From positions 58,012 through 122,011 of the forward strand of contig NZ_BMOS01000004.1 in NCBI RefSeq assembly GCF_014647195.1: a stretch of DNA of 64,000 nucleotides. Reading direction: 5' to 3'. The notes beneath the pieces are model-generated. The model ran no database searches. It was not told the DNA's origin and was given only the letters and a program-made list of their open reading frames with translations. This document shows, in pieces, positions 8,693-18,641 of this stretch. The translations under genes and the position numbers were made by a program. Within the stretch, counting starts at the first letter, position 1, and every line of letters starts with the position of its first letter. The DNA comes from Oceanobacillus indicireducens (lineage in GTDB: Bacteria; Bacillota; Bacilli; Bacillales; Amphibacillaceae).

Positions 8693-9703
8693 TTACCAGC
8701 CCGACGCCTCACGATAAATATCCATCATCTCTTCACCAAATACTTCTTTTTCCCATTTATCATAAACCGGCATCATCGCTTCACGGAATGCATCTGTATT
8801 CACATCATCATTGACCTGCATTCCATTGTCGATTAATTCCTGAATATACGTTTCTTCCTGTTCGTCATTCATTACCGTCACTTCATCTTGAATCCGTTCT
8901 GTTTCCGCCAATATAATTTCCTGATCTTCCTCGGAAATGCTATCCCATACATCCGTGCTCACAATGAGCATGATTGTATTATAAAAATGTCCAGTCAATG
9001 ATAAATAATCCTGTACTTCATAAAACTTCGGCAGCAACGTATTTGCGAGCGGATTTTCCTGCGCATCAATTGCCCCTTGTTGTAATGCCCCATATACTTC
9101 GCTGAAAGCCATTACAGTAGGCAGTGCTCCTAATTGCTCAAACGCATCAACCCGTAATTTTGTCTCAGCAACTCGAATATTAAGCCCTTCCAAATCTTCT
9201 GGTTCAACAATCGGGCCTCTATTATTCGTAATGTGGCGGTATCCCCATTCAAGGTACCCGATTTTAGTCATGTCCTGTTCAGCCATAATATCTGCCAAAT
9301 AATCGCCAAATGCTCCCTTATATGCTTCTCGCGCATGTTCGATATCTTTCCACATATATGGTAAATCTTCAATTGCCATCCGTGTATCCAGTGCTTGCAT
9401 CGATCCAACCATAATCGCTGCTGCTTCCATCGAACCGAGCTGTACTTGCTCAAGCATTTCTGTCTCAGAACCGAGCTGGCTGTTCGGATAAATATCAAAG
9501 GTTACTCGGCCCTCAGTTTGCTCTTCTACTTCGGTCGCCATTTCTTCAAGCAAATCAGAAGCAGGAGTCCCTTCCGTCAAAGCATGTCCGAGCTGCAATG
9601 TGACGGAATCGGCACTACCTCCTCCCCCATCGGTATCCGAACAAGCTGCTAATACAAATACTAGTAGTACAGCAAAAAAACTCACTTTCCATTTATTAGA
9701 CAT
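8693..9703 (-). CDS. dctP: TRAP transporter substrate-binding lipoprotein (DctP)
   Basis: 336 residues with a lipoprotein signal (VLAAC, cysteine about residue 21), so it is membrane-anchored outside the cell. TRAP-binding-protein motifs include LGHALTEGTPASDLLEEMA, FDIYPNSQLGSETEMLEQVQ, NRGPIVEPEDLEGLNIRV and FSEVYGALQQGAIDAQENP. The Arg in NIRVAETKLR is where the family usually clamps a carboxylate, so the ligand is probably an organic or amino acid. A good ribosome site (GAGGAGAGAG) precedes the start. It leads the dctPQM-cupin operon, behind a GntR-type operator and promoter. Confidence 0.92.
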   Translation of the reverse strand: MSNKWKVSFFAVLLVFVLAACSDTDGGGGSADSVTLQLGHALTEGTPASDLLEEMATEVEEQTEGRVTFDIYPNSQLGSETEMLEQVQLGSMEAAAIMVGSMQALDTRMAIEDLPYMWKDIEHAREAYKGAFGDYLADIMAEQDMTKIGYLEWGYRHITNNRGPIVEPEDLEGLNIRVAETKLRVDAFEQLGALPTVMAFSEVYGALQQGAIDAQENPLANTLLPKFYEVQDYLSLTGHFYNTIMLIVSTDVWDSISEEDQEIILAETERIQDEVTVMNDEQEETYIQELIDNGMQVNDDVNTDAFREAMMPVYDKWEKEVFGEEMMDIYREASGW

Positions 9704-9737
9704 TTTCTCTCTCCTCTTTTTGTCAAAAATAATCGCG

Positions 9738-9751
9738 AGAAAGCGCTGTCA
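9738..9751. promoter_or_regulatory. Candidate cre (CcpA) site in the dctP leader
   Basis: AGAAAGCGCTGTCA matches the CcpA cre consensus except at the first base. It lies between the dctP promoter and start, a position where CcpA would act as a roadblock. Confidence 0.35.
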
Positions 9752-9817
9752 AACAATGTTTCCCCTTATGTAATTTAGCGTACTTCCTTCTATTTTGACG
9801 AGTCTTTTGAATTATTC

Positions 9818-9830
9818 GTATACTGTATAC
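9818..9830. promoter_or_regulatory. GntR-type operator overlapping the dctP promoter
   Basis: Perfect palindrome GTATACTGTATAC. It overlaps the -10 of the minus-strand promoter, so binding would block dctPQM transcription. A near-identical site lies before the divergent aminotransferase gene. The GTATAC core resembles the known operator of B. subtilis GntR. Confidence 0.7.
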
Positions 9831-9855
9831 TACAATACAAAAATATAAAAGTCAA
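9827..9855 (-). promoter_or_regulatory. Promoter of dctPQM-cupin
   Basis: TTGACT (9850-9855 on the complement), 17-base spacer, TAGTAT (9827-9832). Good SigA-type spacing and close to consensus. Confidence 0.7.
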
Positions 9856-9944
9856 TAGAAATTGAATAAACAGAAAAATGGTGTGTAAACAACGTCGTAC
9901 ACTTATATACCCAACGCTTATTAGGTTTAATCTTATTTCTTGAG

Positions 9945-9973
9945 TTTACAAAATATTCCCCTTAATGTATGAT
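9945..9973 (+). promoter_or_regulatory. Promoter of the aminotransferase-gntR-rocB operon
   Basis: TTTACA (9945-9950), 17-base spacer, TATGAT (9968-9973). Confidence 0.65.
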
Positions 9974-9985
9974 ATAAGATAAACC

Positions 9986-10000
9986 TGTATACAGTATACA
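9986..10000. promoter_or_regulatory. GntR-type operator before the aminotransferase gene
   Basis: Perfect palindrome TGTATACAGTATACA just downstream of the -10, about where transcription starts. Sharing this motif with 9818-9830 suggests that one regulator, most likely the product of 11218-11889, represses both divergent operons. Confidence 0.7.
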
Positions 10001-10044
10001 AGCTCTGACAGCGTACATTTTTTAGAATAAAGGAGATAAAATCC

Positions 10045-11196
10045 ATGCTGAGCAAAATAAATTCTCGCGTAAAAAGTATTTCCATACCAGGCATCCGCGT
10101 CTTTGCAAATAAAGTAAACGAATATGAAAACGGTATCAACTTCACGATTGGTGAATCTGATTTTCCAACGCCTGAAAATGTAAAGCAAGCTGGAATAAAA
10201 GCGATAGAAAACAACTTGACCGGCTACTCCCATAATGCTGGCTTATTAGACGTCCGCCAAGCGATCTCACGCTTTTTTGAGGAAACGTACCATTTTTATT
10301 ACGACCCAGCAACTGAAATTGTCGTAACGAACGGTGCCAGTGAGGCAATTGACTCAGTCCTGCGTACTATTTTAGCAAGTGGTGATGAAGTCATCCTGAC
10401 CTCCCCCATTTACTCTGGATACGAATCGATTATCCATCTAAATGGCGCAAAATCTGTCACAATCGATACAACAGACAATGGATTCATTCTCGATCCCGAA
10501 CGTTTGGAACAAGCAATAACAGATAAAACGAAAGCAATTATCCTTAACTATCCATCGAATCCGACCGGAGCCACACTTAGCCGCGATCAGATGGAAAAAA
10601 TTGTTGCTGTTTTAAAGAACCATAATATTTTCATTATTTCCGATGAGATTTATAGTGAAAATACATTCGATGGCGAACATTGTTCATTCGCTTCGTTCCC
10701 GGAGATACGTGAGCAATTATTTCTGATCCATGGACTCTCCAAATCCCATGCAATGACGGGCTGGCGGATCGGTTATGTGCTCGGAAGTAAAAATTTAATG
10801 GAACACGTTTTAAAAGTACATTTAAACAATTCGATTTGCGCTTCTCTGCCAAGTCAATACGCAGCCATTGAAGCACTGACCGCAAACAGAGAAGCGCCTG
10901 CTGATATGAACAAAGCTTACATCGAACGAAGGGATTTTGTATACAAGCGGCTAAGAGAAATGGGACTTGAGACAACACTTCCGACCGGAGCTTTTTATTT
11001 TTTCCCATCGATTCAATCAACCGGTCTGACTTCAATGGAATTTGCGACTAAACTTTTAGAAAATGAACAGGTAGCCGTCGTCCCTGGAAGTTCGTTCACT
11101 GGAAACGGCGAAGGATATATTCGAATTTCTTACGCCAATTCCATGGAGAATTTACATGAAGGCCTTGTAAGGCTAGAGCGATTCCTGCAGAAATAA
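10045..11196 (+). CDS. PLP-dependent class I/II aminotransferase
   Basis: 383 residues with the type I aminotransferase fold: NGASEAID for phosphate contacts, ILNYPSNPTGATLS with the conserved NPTG, SDEIYSENTFDGEH with the PLP-pyridine Asp, and GLSKSHAMTGWRIGY with the Schiff-base lysine. The C-terminal RISYANSMENLHEGLVRL includes the Arg that binds the substrate carboxylate. Overall it resembles PatA-like aminotransferases (N-acetyl-diaminopimelate or aromatic amino acids), but the substrate is not determined. AAGGAGATAAAATCC precedes the ATG. It is the first gene of an operon with a GntR regulator and an M20 peptidase, opposite a TRAP importer; the natural reading is deamination of an imported amino acid or of a product the peptidase releases. 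Confidence 0.9.
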   Translation: MLSKINSRVKSISIPGIRVFANKVNEYENGINFTIGESDFPTPENVKQAGIKAIENNLTGYSHNAGLLDVRQAISRFFEETYHFYYDPATEIVVTNGASEAIDSVLRTILASGDEVILTSPIYSGYESIIHLNGAKSVTIDTTDNGFILDPERLEQAITDKTKAIILNYPSNPTGATLSRDQMEKIVAVLKNHNIFIISDEIYSENTFDGEHCSFASFPEIREQLFLIHGLSKSHAMTGWRIGYVLGSKNLMEHVLKVHLNNSICASLPSQYAAIEALTANREAPADMNKAYIERRDFVYKRLREMGLETTLPTGAFYFFPSIQSTGLTSMEFATKLLENEQVAVVPGSSFTGNGEGYIRISYANSMENLHEGLVRLERFLQK

Positions 11197-11217
11197 TCAA
11201 AGGAAAAGGAGAAGACA

Positions 11218-11889
11218 ATGAAAAAAATAGTTCAGCATGAAACTCTATCTGACCAGGCATACCGGATTATTAAACAAGCGATTACAGATGGAAAACTGAA
11301 AGATAAAGAATCATTGCCGGAAGAAAAGCTCGCAAAAAACTTGGGAATCAGTCGCACCCCGCTCCGAGACGCCTTTGCACGCCTCGCAGCTGAAGGACTT
11401 ATTATACAGCAAAAAGGCGCACCGGCAATTGTTGCTAGCTTTACGAAAAAAGATTCTCTTGAATATATGGAACTCCGTAGTTTGCTTGAGGTTTACAACA
11501 TTGAAAAAGTAACAGTGAAGATGCATAAGGAGACGATTGAAAAACTGCAGGAAAATCTTGTCAGCCAGCGCGCAGCAATTAATGAGAACAAGTATCATGA
11601 GTTTATAGAGCTTGATCGTGATTTTCACTTACTGTTAGCGGCTTGCAATGATAATGAAGAGATAAAAAAGGTAATCCATCGTATGAATACCGGTGTCAGC
11701 CGGGCATTTCTTATTTTGTCCAGCACCGTCCCTAAGAGTGCGGAAGATGCTTACGAGGAACATCAAGAAATTATAAAGGCATTGGAGCAGAAGGATGTCG
11801 TTGCGGCAAGAAATAGTATGCTGATTCATATGAATAACGTCCAAAAACGATTTTTAAGTTACTACGACCACGCGAAAAATAAAAATTAA
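11218..11889 (+). CDS. GntR-family (FCD domain) transcriptional regulator
   Basis: 223 residues. The N-terminal winged helix is clear: AYRIIKQAITDGKL, then LGISRTPLRDAFARLAAEGL. The remainder is the all-helical FCD ligand domain, with a FIELDRDFHLLLAAC-type metal-binding Asp/His pair and the later EEHQEIIKALEQKDVVAA. FCD regulators usually respond to organic or amino acids. AAAAGGAGAAGACA supports the start. It lies 21 bases after the aminotransferase. The two GTATAC palindromes upstream are its probable targets. Confidence 0.92.
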   Translation: MKKIVQHETLSDQAYRIIKQAITDGKLKDKESLPEEKLAKNLGISRTPLRDAFARLAAEGLIIQQKGAPAIVASFTKKDSLEYMELRSLLEVYNIEKVTVKMHKETIEKLQENLVSQRAAINENKYHEFIELDRDFHLLLAACNDNEEIKKVIHRMNTGVSRAFLILSSTVPKSAEDAYEEHQEIIKALEQKDVVAARNSMLIHMNNVQKRFLSYYDHAKNKN

Positions 11890-11911
11890 CCTACACAGGG
11901 AGGCATTAATC

Positions 11912-13537
11912 ATGCTTTGGCAGACAGAGCAACAATTAGAAGATTTACTATGTGAAGTTGTTAGCTGGGATAGTCGGACTGGAACAGAAGGGGAAATCCA
12001 GTTTGCTGAAAAAATAAAAGGTAAGCTGCTTGAGTTAGAATACTTTAAGGAAAGGCCCACTCTCATTCAATTTCATGATGCAGGAAATGAACGAAATGCC
12101 GTAACGGCTTTATACAAACAGGAAAACATCAAAAAAACAATCGTACTCATTAGCCACTTCGACACGGTACATACAGAGGAATTCGGTGCACTTGGTGATT
12201 TAGCTTTTCAACCTCGGGAACTAACAAAGAAATTTAAGGAAATGCTTGATTCGCTGCCAGAAGATGTGCAAAGTGACGTTACATCCGGTGATTATTTGTT
12301 CGGGCGTGGTACGATGGATATGAAGATGGGTCTCGTTCTGCACCTTCATCTGCTTGAGCAAGCCATTTATGAAAAGTGGTCGATTAACCTGCTCCTTGTC
12401 ACCGTTCCCGATGAAGAAGTAAATTCAAGCGGTATGCTTACCGCTGTTAAAGGACTTGTAGATATCCGGGAGCGTTATGATTTAAATTACACCCTATTTT
12501 TAAACAGTGAACCGAGTTTTTCCATGCAGCCACAAGACGCGCAGTATTATATATATTCCGGAACGATTGGAAAAATCATGCCCTCAGCGCTTTTTTATGG
12601 GCGAGAAACCCATGCCGGCGAACCTTTGCAAGGAATCAATGCACACTATATGGCTAGTTTTTTGACGAAGAAAATGGAATATAATCAAGCGTTTAGCGAG
12701 GAAGTATATGGCGAGCGCACACCGCTTCCACTTTGCTTAAAAACCTATGATTTGAAAGCGGATTATTCCACACAAACATCCAACCACGTTGCAGCGCTTT
12801 ACAACGTCTTTTTAATGAAACGAAATGCGAAAGAGACGATGACTTCTTTCCGTGAAGTCGCAACAAAGGCTATGGAGGAATGCGCAGAAGAATACAGACG
12901 TGTGTTAGCAAGGGAAGAAAATAGTGAGGAGCACTTCAACATAGATGTATGGGAATATGAAGAACTATTGAATTATGCTAGGGGTAAACTTGGCAAAGAA
13001 AAGACGGAGGAAATAATTAAAGAAACCGTCGCACTTCCCAATTTGGATCAGCGGGAAATTTCCATGAAAGTATGCGATCAAATAATGGCTCATTGCCAAG
13101 AACTTGCACCAGCATGCATTTTATTCTTTGCGCCGCCGTATTATCCGGCAATAAATTCTTCAGATGACCCGCTCGTTCAGGAGAAAATTCTGTTAACGAA
13201 GCAGCTGCTTCAAGATCATTTTAATGTTAAGGCAGAGCAAGTGCATTATTTTAATGGAATTTCTGATTTGAGTTATGTGAATTACGATAAGGATGATAAA
13301 GGCTGGGAATCTTATCAAAATAATACTCCAGTTTGGGATCACTTATATACGATTCCATTTGATGAAATGCAGAAGCTTCAAGCACCGGTCTTAAATATTG
13401 GACCTTTCGGGAAAGATGCTCATAAATTGACAGAACGGCTTCATAAGCAAAGTGCTTTCGTGCATACCCCTTTTGTTTTGCAGAAGGTGGTGCAGACTAT
13501 GTTTGATGGAGTGATTGCTGGAGTGGGAAAGGAGTGA
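11912..13537 (+). CDS. rocB: M20-family peptidase, RocB-like
   Basis: 541 residues, the size of RocB of Bacillus (arginine utilisation locus). M20 metal-site motifs are HFDTVHTEEFG near residue 80, GRGTMDMKMG near 131 (bridging Asp) and PDEEVNSSG near 165 (catalytic Glu-Glu), with HAGEPLQGINAHY further on. RocB proteins are predicted aminoacylases or peptidases of unproven substrate. Its place beside an aminotransferase and opposite a TRAP importer suggests it hydrolyses the imported compound, for example an N-acyl amino acid; that is inference. GGGAGG precedes the start. The stop codon lies inside the terminator stem. Confidence 0.85.
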   Translation: MLWQTEQQLEDLLCEVVSWDSRTGTEGEIQFAEKIKGKLLELEYFKERPTLIQFHDAGNERNAVTALYKQENIKKTIVLISHFDTVHTEEFGALGDLAFQPRELTKKFKEMLDSLPEDVQSDVTSGDYLFGRGTMDMKMGLVLHLHLLEQAIYEKWSINLLLVTVPDEEVNSSGMLTAVKGLVDIRERYDLNYTLFLNSEPSFSMQPQDAQYYIYSGTIGKIMPSALFYGRETHAGEPLQGINAHYMASFLTKKMEYNQAFSEEVYGERTPLPLCLKTYDLKADYSTQTSNHVAALYNVFLMKRNAKETMTSFREVATKAMEECAEEYRRVLAREENSEEHFNIDVWEYEELLNYARGKLGKEKTEEIIKETVALPNLDQREISMKVCDQIMAHCQELAPACILFFAPPYYPAINSSDDPLVQEKILLTKQLLQDHFNVKAEQVHYFNGISDLSYVNYDKDDKGWESYQNNTPVWDHLYTIPFDEMQKLQAPVLNIGPFGKDAHKLTERLHKQSAFVHTPFVLQKVVQTMFDGVIAGVGKE

Positions 13538-13563
13538 AGATGATTTGATCTTCACTCTTTTTT
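13532..13563 (+). terminator. Terminator of the aminotransferase-gntR-rocB operon
   Basis: GAGTGAAGAT / ATCTTCACTC 10-bp stem with a short loop, followed directly by six T. It overlaps the last codons of rocB. Confidence 0.85.
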
Positions 13564-13678
13564 GGGTTCACTATCTATTTTTATGGAAATTATCCAAAAG
13601 TAGAAATTTAATTAGAACTGTGATATGTAAGTAAAACACACGAGTTCTAGCTTTTTATTCCTAGTATAACAAGATTTA

Positions 13679-15951
13679 TTAAAATAACTTCATCTGCTCA
13701 GTTAACTTTTCTTGCCCTTCCTTAGGCATTACATAGCCTAAAGCTTTATAGCCCTTCTTCCTATTCTCATACATATTTTCAAATATACCTTCTTTACGGT
13801 CAATATAATCATAGACTTTCACAACTGATTTCTGTTCATGGATACGATGTAATCTTCCGACATACTGTTGCAAAGTACCTTTCCAAGAAAAAGGGAAAAT
13901 TAAAAACAGAGTATCTAGCCGGGGATTATCAAAGCCCTCTCCTATATATTTTCCGGTGGCTATGATGAGACGTTCTTCTTCATCTGGTAACTTATTTAGT
14001 GCATCTAATCTACTTGCTTTCTCTCTGTCACTTAAGTTTCCGGTTAATATAAATAGATTCTTAGTAAAACCCGCAAATTTATCGGCCAGAATTTTCACAT
14101 GGTCCACTCTTTCAGTTAATATGATCGGTGCGGCCCCCTGCTCTAACTCCTTTAGTACATCATTAAATATCATCGTATTTCTTTTTTCGTCCAGTATTAG
14201 TTCCTTATACAGTCCTTCATTCGTATTCCCCTTATCTATTAACTTACTTTTAAACGATGTATAACGGGGAATTAAAATGTGTTTGAATGGGCGAAGTTTT
14301 GATAGATCTTTAGCACTGATTTTATATCTTGTTCGACCTAATTGCATACGCATAATTGCTTCATGTCCGTCTTTACGTTTAGAAGTTGCGGTTAGACCAT
14401 GTACATAAGCTGAATCAAATCGTTTCAATACTTTTTCAAATGTATAAGCTGAAAATGGTGACATTCATCCACAATTATTTGACCATATTTATTTAAATCC
14501 TTTAATTTCTTTTCATCTTTAATTGATTGGATCATTGCTATGTCTATCTTACCTTGACGGGAATTCTTACCACCTCCAATTAATCCAATTTGTTCTGGTT
14601 GTATGTCCAAAAATGCACCTAATTGTTCTCGCCATTGATTCATCAATTGCTTTCGATGAACAATGACTAAAGTATTTACTTTTCTCTCAGCAATAAGTGC
14701 TGCGCCAATTACTGTTTTTCCAAATCCCATTGCCGCTTCCAATATTCCTGTGTTAAATTTAGTCATCGATCCTCCTGTAAAATTTACATCTACTCTACTT
14801 CCCAAATAAGTATTATTAACTAACGTATAGTCGATAGATGCTTTCTTTAACAACTCTTTTAAGTCCTCCAAACAACCTCTTGGCAAAATTAAATAATTAC
14901 CATCTCGCTCAGAGCAATCGATCACTCTAGGAATTCTTTTTGTTGAATGGCGTTTCTTTTCAGCACGATAATAATCTGGGTTACTGAACTTTGCCAATCC
15001 AACTACTTGCTCTAAAATATGTTGTGAGATTTCATTTGTATTAATATAGATCCCATTCGTGCAAATAATGTTTATTTTATTTGAAAGAGGTGCTACGACT
15101 GGTCCTTCTTGAATAAACATATTTTTATTTGAAGAGGTATTGATTAAACTCTGTATTTCTTTTTTACTTATTCTATTCACTTTCGCCAAGTAATCCCATT
15201 GGTCCTTAAACGGATTAAAGTTCTCGTCTATAAACACGCTATTGTGTTCTTTTCGGGATTGGCCTTGTAATGGTAAAGCAATTAAATTACCAAACTTGCC
15301 TTTCGTTAATTCATCCTGATTTGGAAACATGCGATCAAAGGATTTTAATTCTCGTTTATTTCTCCGATCAATAGTATAGGTTAGTAAAAGAGTTCCAAAT
15401 TCCCTAGCCAGTGTTGCCGATATTGGCTCCGTAAAGAAGAACCATACATGACAGCCATTTCCAGAGCGAGAGCGTTCCATATATGCAGGAATGCGAAGTT
15501 GTTTACAGGTGCCAATAAAATGTTTTACATCCTCTTTCCAGTCATTTTTGTCAAAGTCAATTGCAAGAAACCAGCAAGTATTATTTCTTAAAAGAGGGTA
15601 TATACCAAGCGTAAGATCACCGGTTAGATGTCCCTCTATCACCGTTTTAGTTAATGGATAATAAGAATTTGACTTTGAATTCTTAGCAGGTGCATAGCCA
15701 GAATCTCCGTCTTTACTTACCCATCTATAGGCATAAATATCTTTGCGACCTTTAAACAAATTAGAAAACAATTGAATTCTTTCATTCATTTTAGCTTGAA
15801 TCATCGCTTCTTTATTCAGATTCGGTTCTATATGCTGTTTCATATTAGATTGATAGTATTCCACCAGATGCTTTAGTTGCCTATTTTCCTCTTTTAATTC
15901 TCCTACCTCTTTAATCAACCGCTTATTCTCTTGTATAAGTTTACTATCCAT
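13679..15951 (-). pseudogene. Frameshifted helicase-primase (AEP plus DEAD/DEAH helicase, TOTE type)
   Basis: Two frames make one protein of about 757 residues. Residues 1-45 are a coiled coil. Next comes an archaeo-eukaryotic primase-like domain with the metal-site AIDFDKNDW and the nucleotide-site GNGCHVWFFF. A superfamily-2 helicase follows: AAMGFGKTVIGAAL (Walker A), VDECHH (DEAH box), GLTATSKR (motif III) and QYVGRLHRIHEQK (motif VI). This architecture is that of the primase-helicase of TOTE conflict systems, thought to act in defence or mobile-element conflict. One base is missing in the A-run at 14452-14455, straight after the DEAH box, so the first frame ends as a truncated ATPase. 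Restoring one base makes the halves continuous (CHHFSAYTFEKVLKRF). Either a recent mutation or a homopolymer sequencing error. Confidence 0.75.
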
Positions 15952-16046
15952 GACAGACCATATCCTTATGTTTTAATTTTTCTATTAATTAATAATACAG
16001 CATTCCCACTCAAATCAGTATTAAACAACATATAACAGACATTTCA

Positions 16047-17213
16047 TTAAAGCTGAACAAACCCACCAAATAACCAAATCAGCACTCCACTAACCGCTCC
16101 CACAGAAATCGCTGCGACAAACCCAATATAAAACGGCTTTAGCCCTAATCCTTTAAACATCTTGAAATTCGTTGATAGTCCAACTCCAGCCATCGCCATC
16201 CCAAGGAGATAGGTCGTTCCAAATGAACTAAGATTTGTATAGATACTGCTCCAGCTATCAGACGCGAAAATACCAAATGCATTTCCTGTACTTTCCAATG
16301 TTGCATCCCCGATCGTTCGCATAATAGAAAGAATCAGAAATCCAATGACAAATAACGGAATGAATGTATACCATTTCGGCAAACTGTCCTCTTTATTTTC
16401 TACCTGAGCAGCCAGCTCCTTCGACTTGCTAAAAAATAAATAAGAGACAAAAGGAATGATCGCAATGATAAATAAATTTCTCGTTAATTTCGTAACGGTT
16501 GCTGCATCCACCACTTGCGGCATCTGATACAGCTGATCATAAATTAGCGCTGCTCCGGTCACCTGCGCTGTATCATGGATAGCGGTACCTAAGAATAACC
16601 CAGCCTTAATCGCATCCTCCGCAAATAAGAAATGAGCGAGAAATGGATACAACAACATCCCTGTTAAACCAAAGATGGTAATATTCGCTACCGCATAAGA
16701 AATTTCATTTTCCTTCGCCTTTATTACAGGAGATGTCGCCATAATTGCAGTGACACCACAAATGCTCGTTCCGCTTGCAATTAAAGTTGCCAGACGTATG
16801 GACTGATTCATTTTATTAGCTAAGAATAAGGTTACTAATAAACCGACAGATATACATGCAACAATAAGCGGGATTCCGAATGCCCCGAGTTTTAAAGCTT
16901 CCATCAAACTCAATCGGAGACCGAGTAAAATAATCCCTGCCCGTAAGATATATTTCATCGAAAAGGAGATTCCTTTTGTAAAAATATCGGAGAGCCCGAT
17001 TGAATTCCGAATAATAATACCAAGTATAATTGCAACAAAAATTCCTGAGATTGGTGTTTCGCTGCCTTCAGATAATAAACCGATAGCTTTTAAACCTGTC
17101 CCAATGAGCTGAGCACCGTACATCCCGCTAAGCATGATCAGAAGACATAATAGAAGACCGGGTAAAATATTTATTAAAAAATGTGGTTCTTTTCGTTGTA
17201 TTGCATTTTGCAA
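16047..17213 (-). CDS. YeiH/UPF0324-family putative sulfate exporter
   Basis: 388 residues with about ten membrane segments. Motifs of the YeiH family include GISFSMKYILRAGIILLGLRLS, ASGTSICGVTAIMATSPVIKA and GTAIHDTAQVTGAALIYDQ. Some members are reported as sulfate or sulfonate-linked transporters, but the direct substrate is uncertain. The start is TTG, supported by GGGAGGGTAGG seven bases upstream; no in-frame ATG gives a normal N-terminus. It is a single-gene unit between the helicase-primase and the Rpn-like nuclease. Confidence 0.85.
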   Translation of the reverse strand: MQNAIQRKEPHFLINILPGLLLCLLIMLSGMYGAQLIGTGLKAIGLLSEGSETPISGIFVAIILGIIIRNSIGLSDIFTKGISFSMKYILRAGIILLGLRLSLMEALKLGAFGIPLIVACISVGLLVTLFLANKMNQSIRLATLIASGTSICGVTAIMATSPVIKAKENEISYAVANITIFGLTGMLLYPFLAHFLFAEDAIKAGLFLGTAIHDTAQVTGAALIYDQLYQMPQVVDAATVTKLTRNLFIIAIIPFVSYLFFSKSKELAAQVENKEDSLPKWYTFIPLFVIGFLILSIMRTIGDATLESTGNAFGIFASDSWSSIYTNLSSFGTTYLLGMAMAGVGLSTNFKMFKGLGLKPFYIGFVAAISVGAVSGVLIWLFGGFVQL

Positions 17214-17419
17214 GGTAACCTACCCTCCCTCATATGCGCACTTTTTCTCCATCCCTTATTATCGCATAACTAAGATAGTTTCGACAAAAATTTAAAGGAT
17301 GATAGAAATTAAAGAACGGAACACTTGTTCCTAACCTTTAATTCTGTTATGCTATATCTAGAATCACATCTCGGTAAGTTCTCGCTAAATTCTAAAAACT
17401 TCAAAAGGGATGTGTTATA

Positions 17420-18532
17420 ATGGAATTAACAAAATCACTTCGCCAGTACCCCCTAGAAAGCATCATACACGATACAGTAAGAGACGAGCCTACAGACTAC
17501 AGCAATAACGAATCAGATTTCCAAAGCAACAAAAGATTCAGAGCATTAAAACGGATACCGCTGCCAAGGTTGATGAATTTAAAGATTGATTATGCTTTTA
17601 AGCAACTTTTTGGTATCGAAAAAAACAAACAAATTACCATTGTATTTTTAAATGCTTTTTTACAGGAAACGGGACGAGATCCGATTAAAGACATTACTTT
17701 CAATAATATCGAAGCAGGCGGAGAACATGTCGATGATAAGCAATCAAGACTTGACTTATTAGTCGTCACCACTACTGGTGAAAAAATCAATGTTGAAATT
17801 CAGTTTACCGATCGATATAACATGATTAGACGCTCTATCTATTATTGGTCAGGAATCTACCGCAGCCAGTTGCTTTCGGGAATGGGATACGAAGAGCTAA
17901 GCGATGTTATTTCCATCAACCTGTTGAATTTTAATATTTTTGATCAGACGGAACGGTTCCATACGATGTATCACCTATTTGAGGATGAAGAACAATTCAA
18001 ACTGACAAATGCCATGGAGTTTCACTATATTGAAATGCCGAAACTGTTGAAAGCTTGGAAAGAAGATAAACTGGATCCTTGGAAAGACGTTTTAGCTAGA
18101 TGGCAATTGCTGCTCGGGATGGTTGATCATCGGAATAAAAAATTCTATGAAGATATTTATCATGAATTGGAGGAGATTGCAATGGAAGATAAGACACTTC
18201 AAAAACCGTTTCATAACTGGGAAGAGCTCAGCATGACACCAGAACAGTATTTAGCTTATGAATCTCGCTTAAAGCATATTTTGGATGAAGAAGCGGCAAA
18301 GCGGGAGGCAGAGCTCCGAGCACAGGAAGCAGAGAAAGATGGTATGGAACGTGGCATGAAACGAGGAATGAAACGTGGAATAGAACAGGGAATGGAACGG
18401 GGCGAGGAAAAAGCTAAAAAATCAATAGCCCAACGTCTTCTTTCAGATGGTACAGAAATCCAATACGTAATGAATATAACAGGGCTATCAAAAGAGGAAG
18501 TACTTGAAATTCAAAAAGATATAGCTGAATAA
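17420..18532 (+). CDS. Rpn-family recombination-promoting nuclease / PD-(D/E)XK transposase-like protein
   Basis: 370 residues. The N-terminal two thirds match the Rpn/PDDEXK_2 family: DYAFKQLFG about residue 57, then SRLDLLVVTT and INVEIQFTDRYNMIRRSIYYW. The Asp and the Glu-x-Gln form the nuclease active site. The C-terminus is rich in charged near-repeats (MERGMKRGMKRGIEQGMERG) and ends in a short helical domain, as in family members with variable C-terminal tails. Rpn proteins nick or cut DNA and have been tied to recombination and, in some lineages, to phage defence. AAAGGGA before the ATG and a terminator afterwards show a single-gene unit. Confidence 0.85.
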   Translation: MELTKSLRQYPLESIIHDTVRDEPTDYSNNESDFQSNKRFRALKRIPLPRLMNLKIDYAFKQLFGIEKNKQITIVFLNAFLQETGRDPIKDITFNNIEAGGEHVDDKQSRLDLLVVTTTGEKINVEIQFTDRYNMIRRSIYYWSGIYRSQLLSGMGYEELSDVISINLLNFNIFDQTERFHTMYHLFEDEEQFKLTNAMEFHYIEMPKLLKAWKEDKLDPWKDVLARWQLLLGMVDHRNKKFYEDIYHELEEIAMEDKTLQKPFHNWEELSMTPEQYLAYESRLKHILDEEAAKREAELRAQEAEKDGMERGMKRGMKRGIEQGMERGEEKAKKSIAQRLLSDGTEIQYVMNITGLSKEEVLEIQKDIAE

Positions 18533-18588
18533 GTTATCTTCAGCTACCTATCCACTCATCATCATGACTCTCAATGGGCGATAATGCA

Positions 18589-18628
18589 AAAGACCACCTC
18601 AGTCCATATCAAGGATGAAGTGGTCTTT
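18589..18628 (+). terminator. Terminator of the Rpn-like gene
   Basis: AAAGACCAC / GTGGTCTTT stem, extended by three more pairs after one mismatch, about 50 bases after the stop. Confidence 0.75.
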
Positions 18629-18641
18629 CATATTACATATT

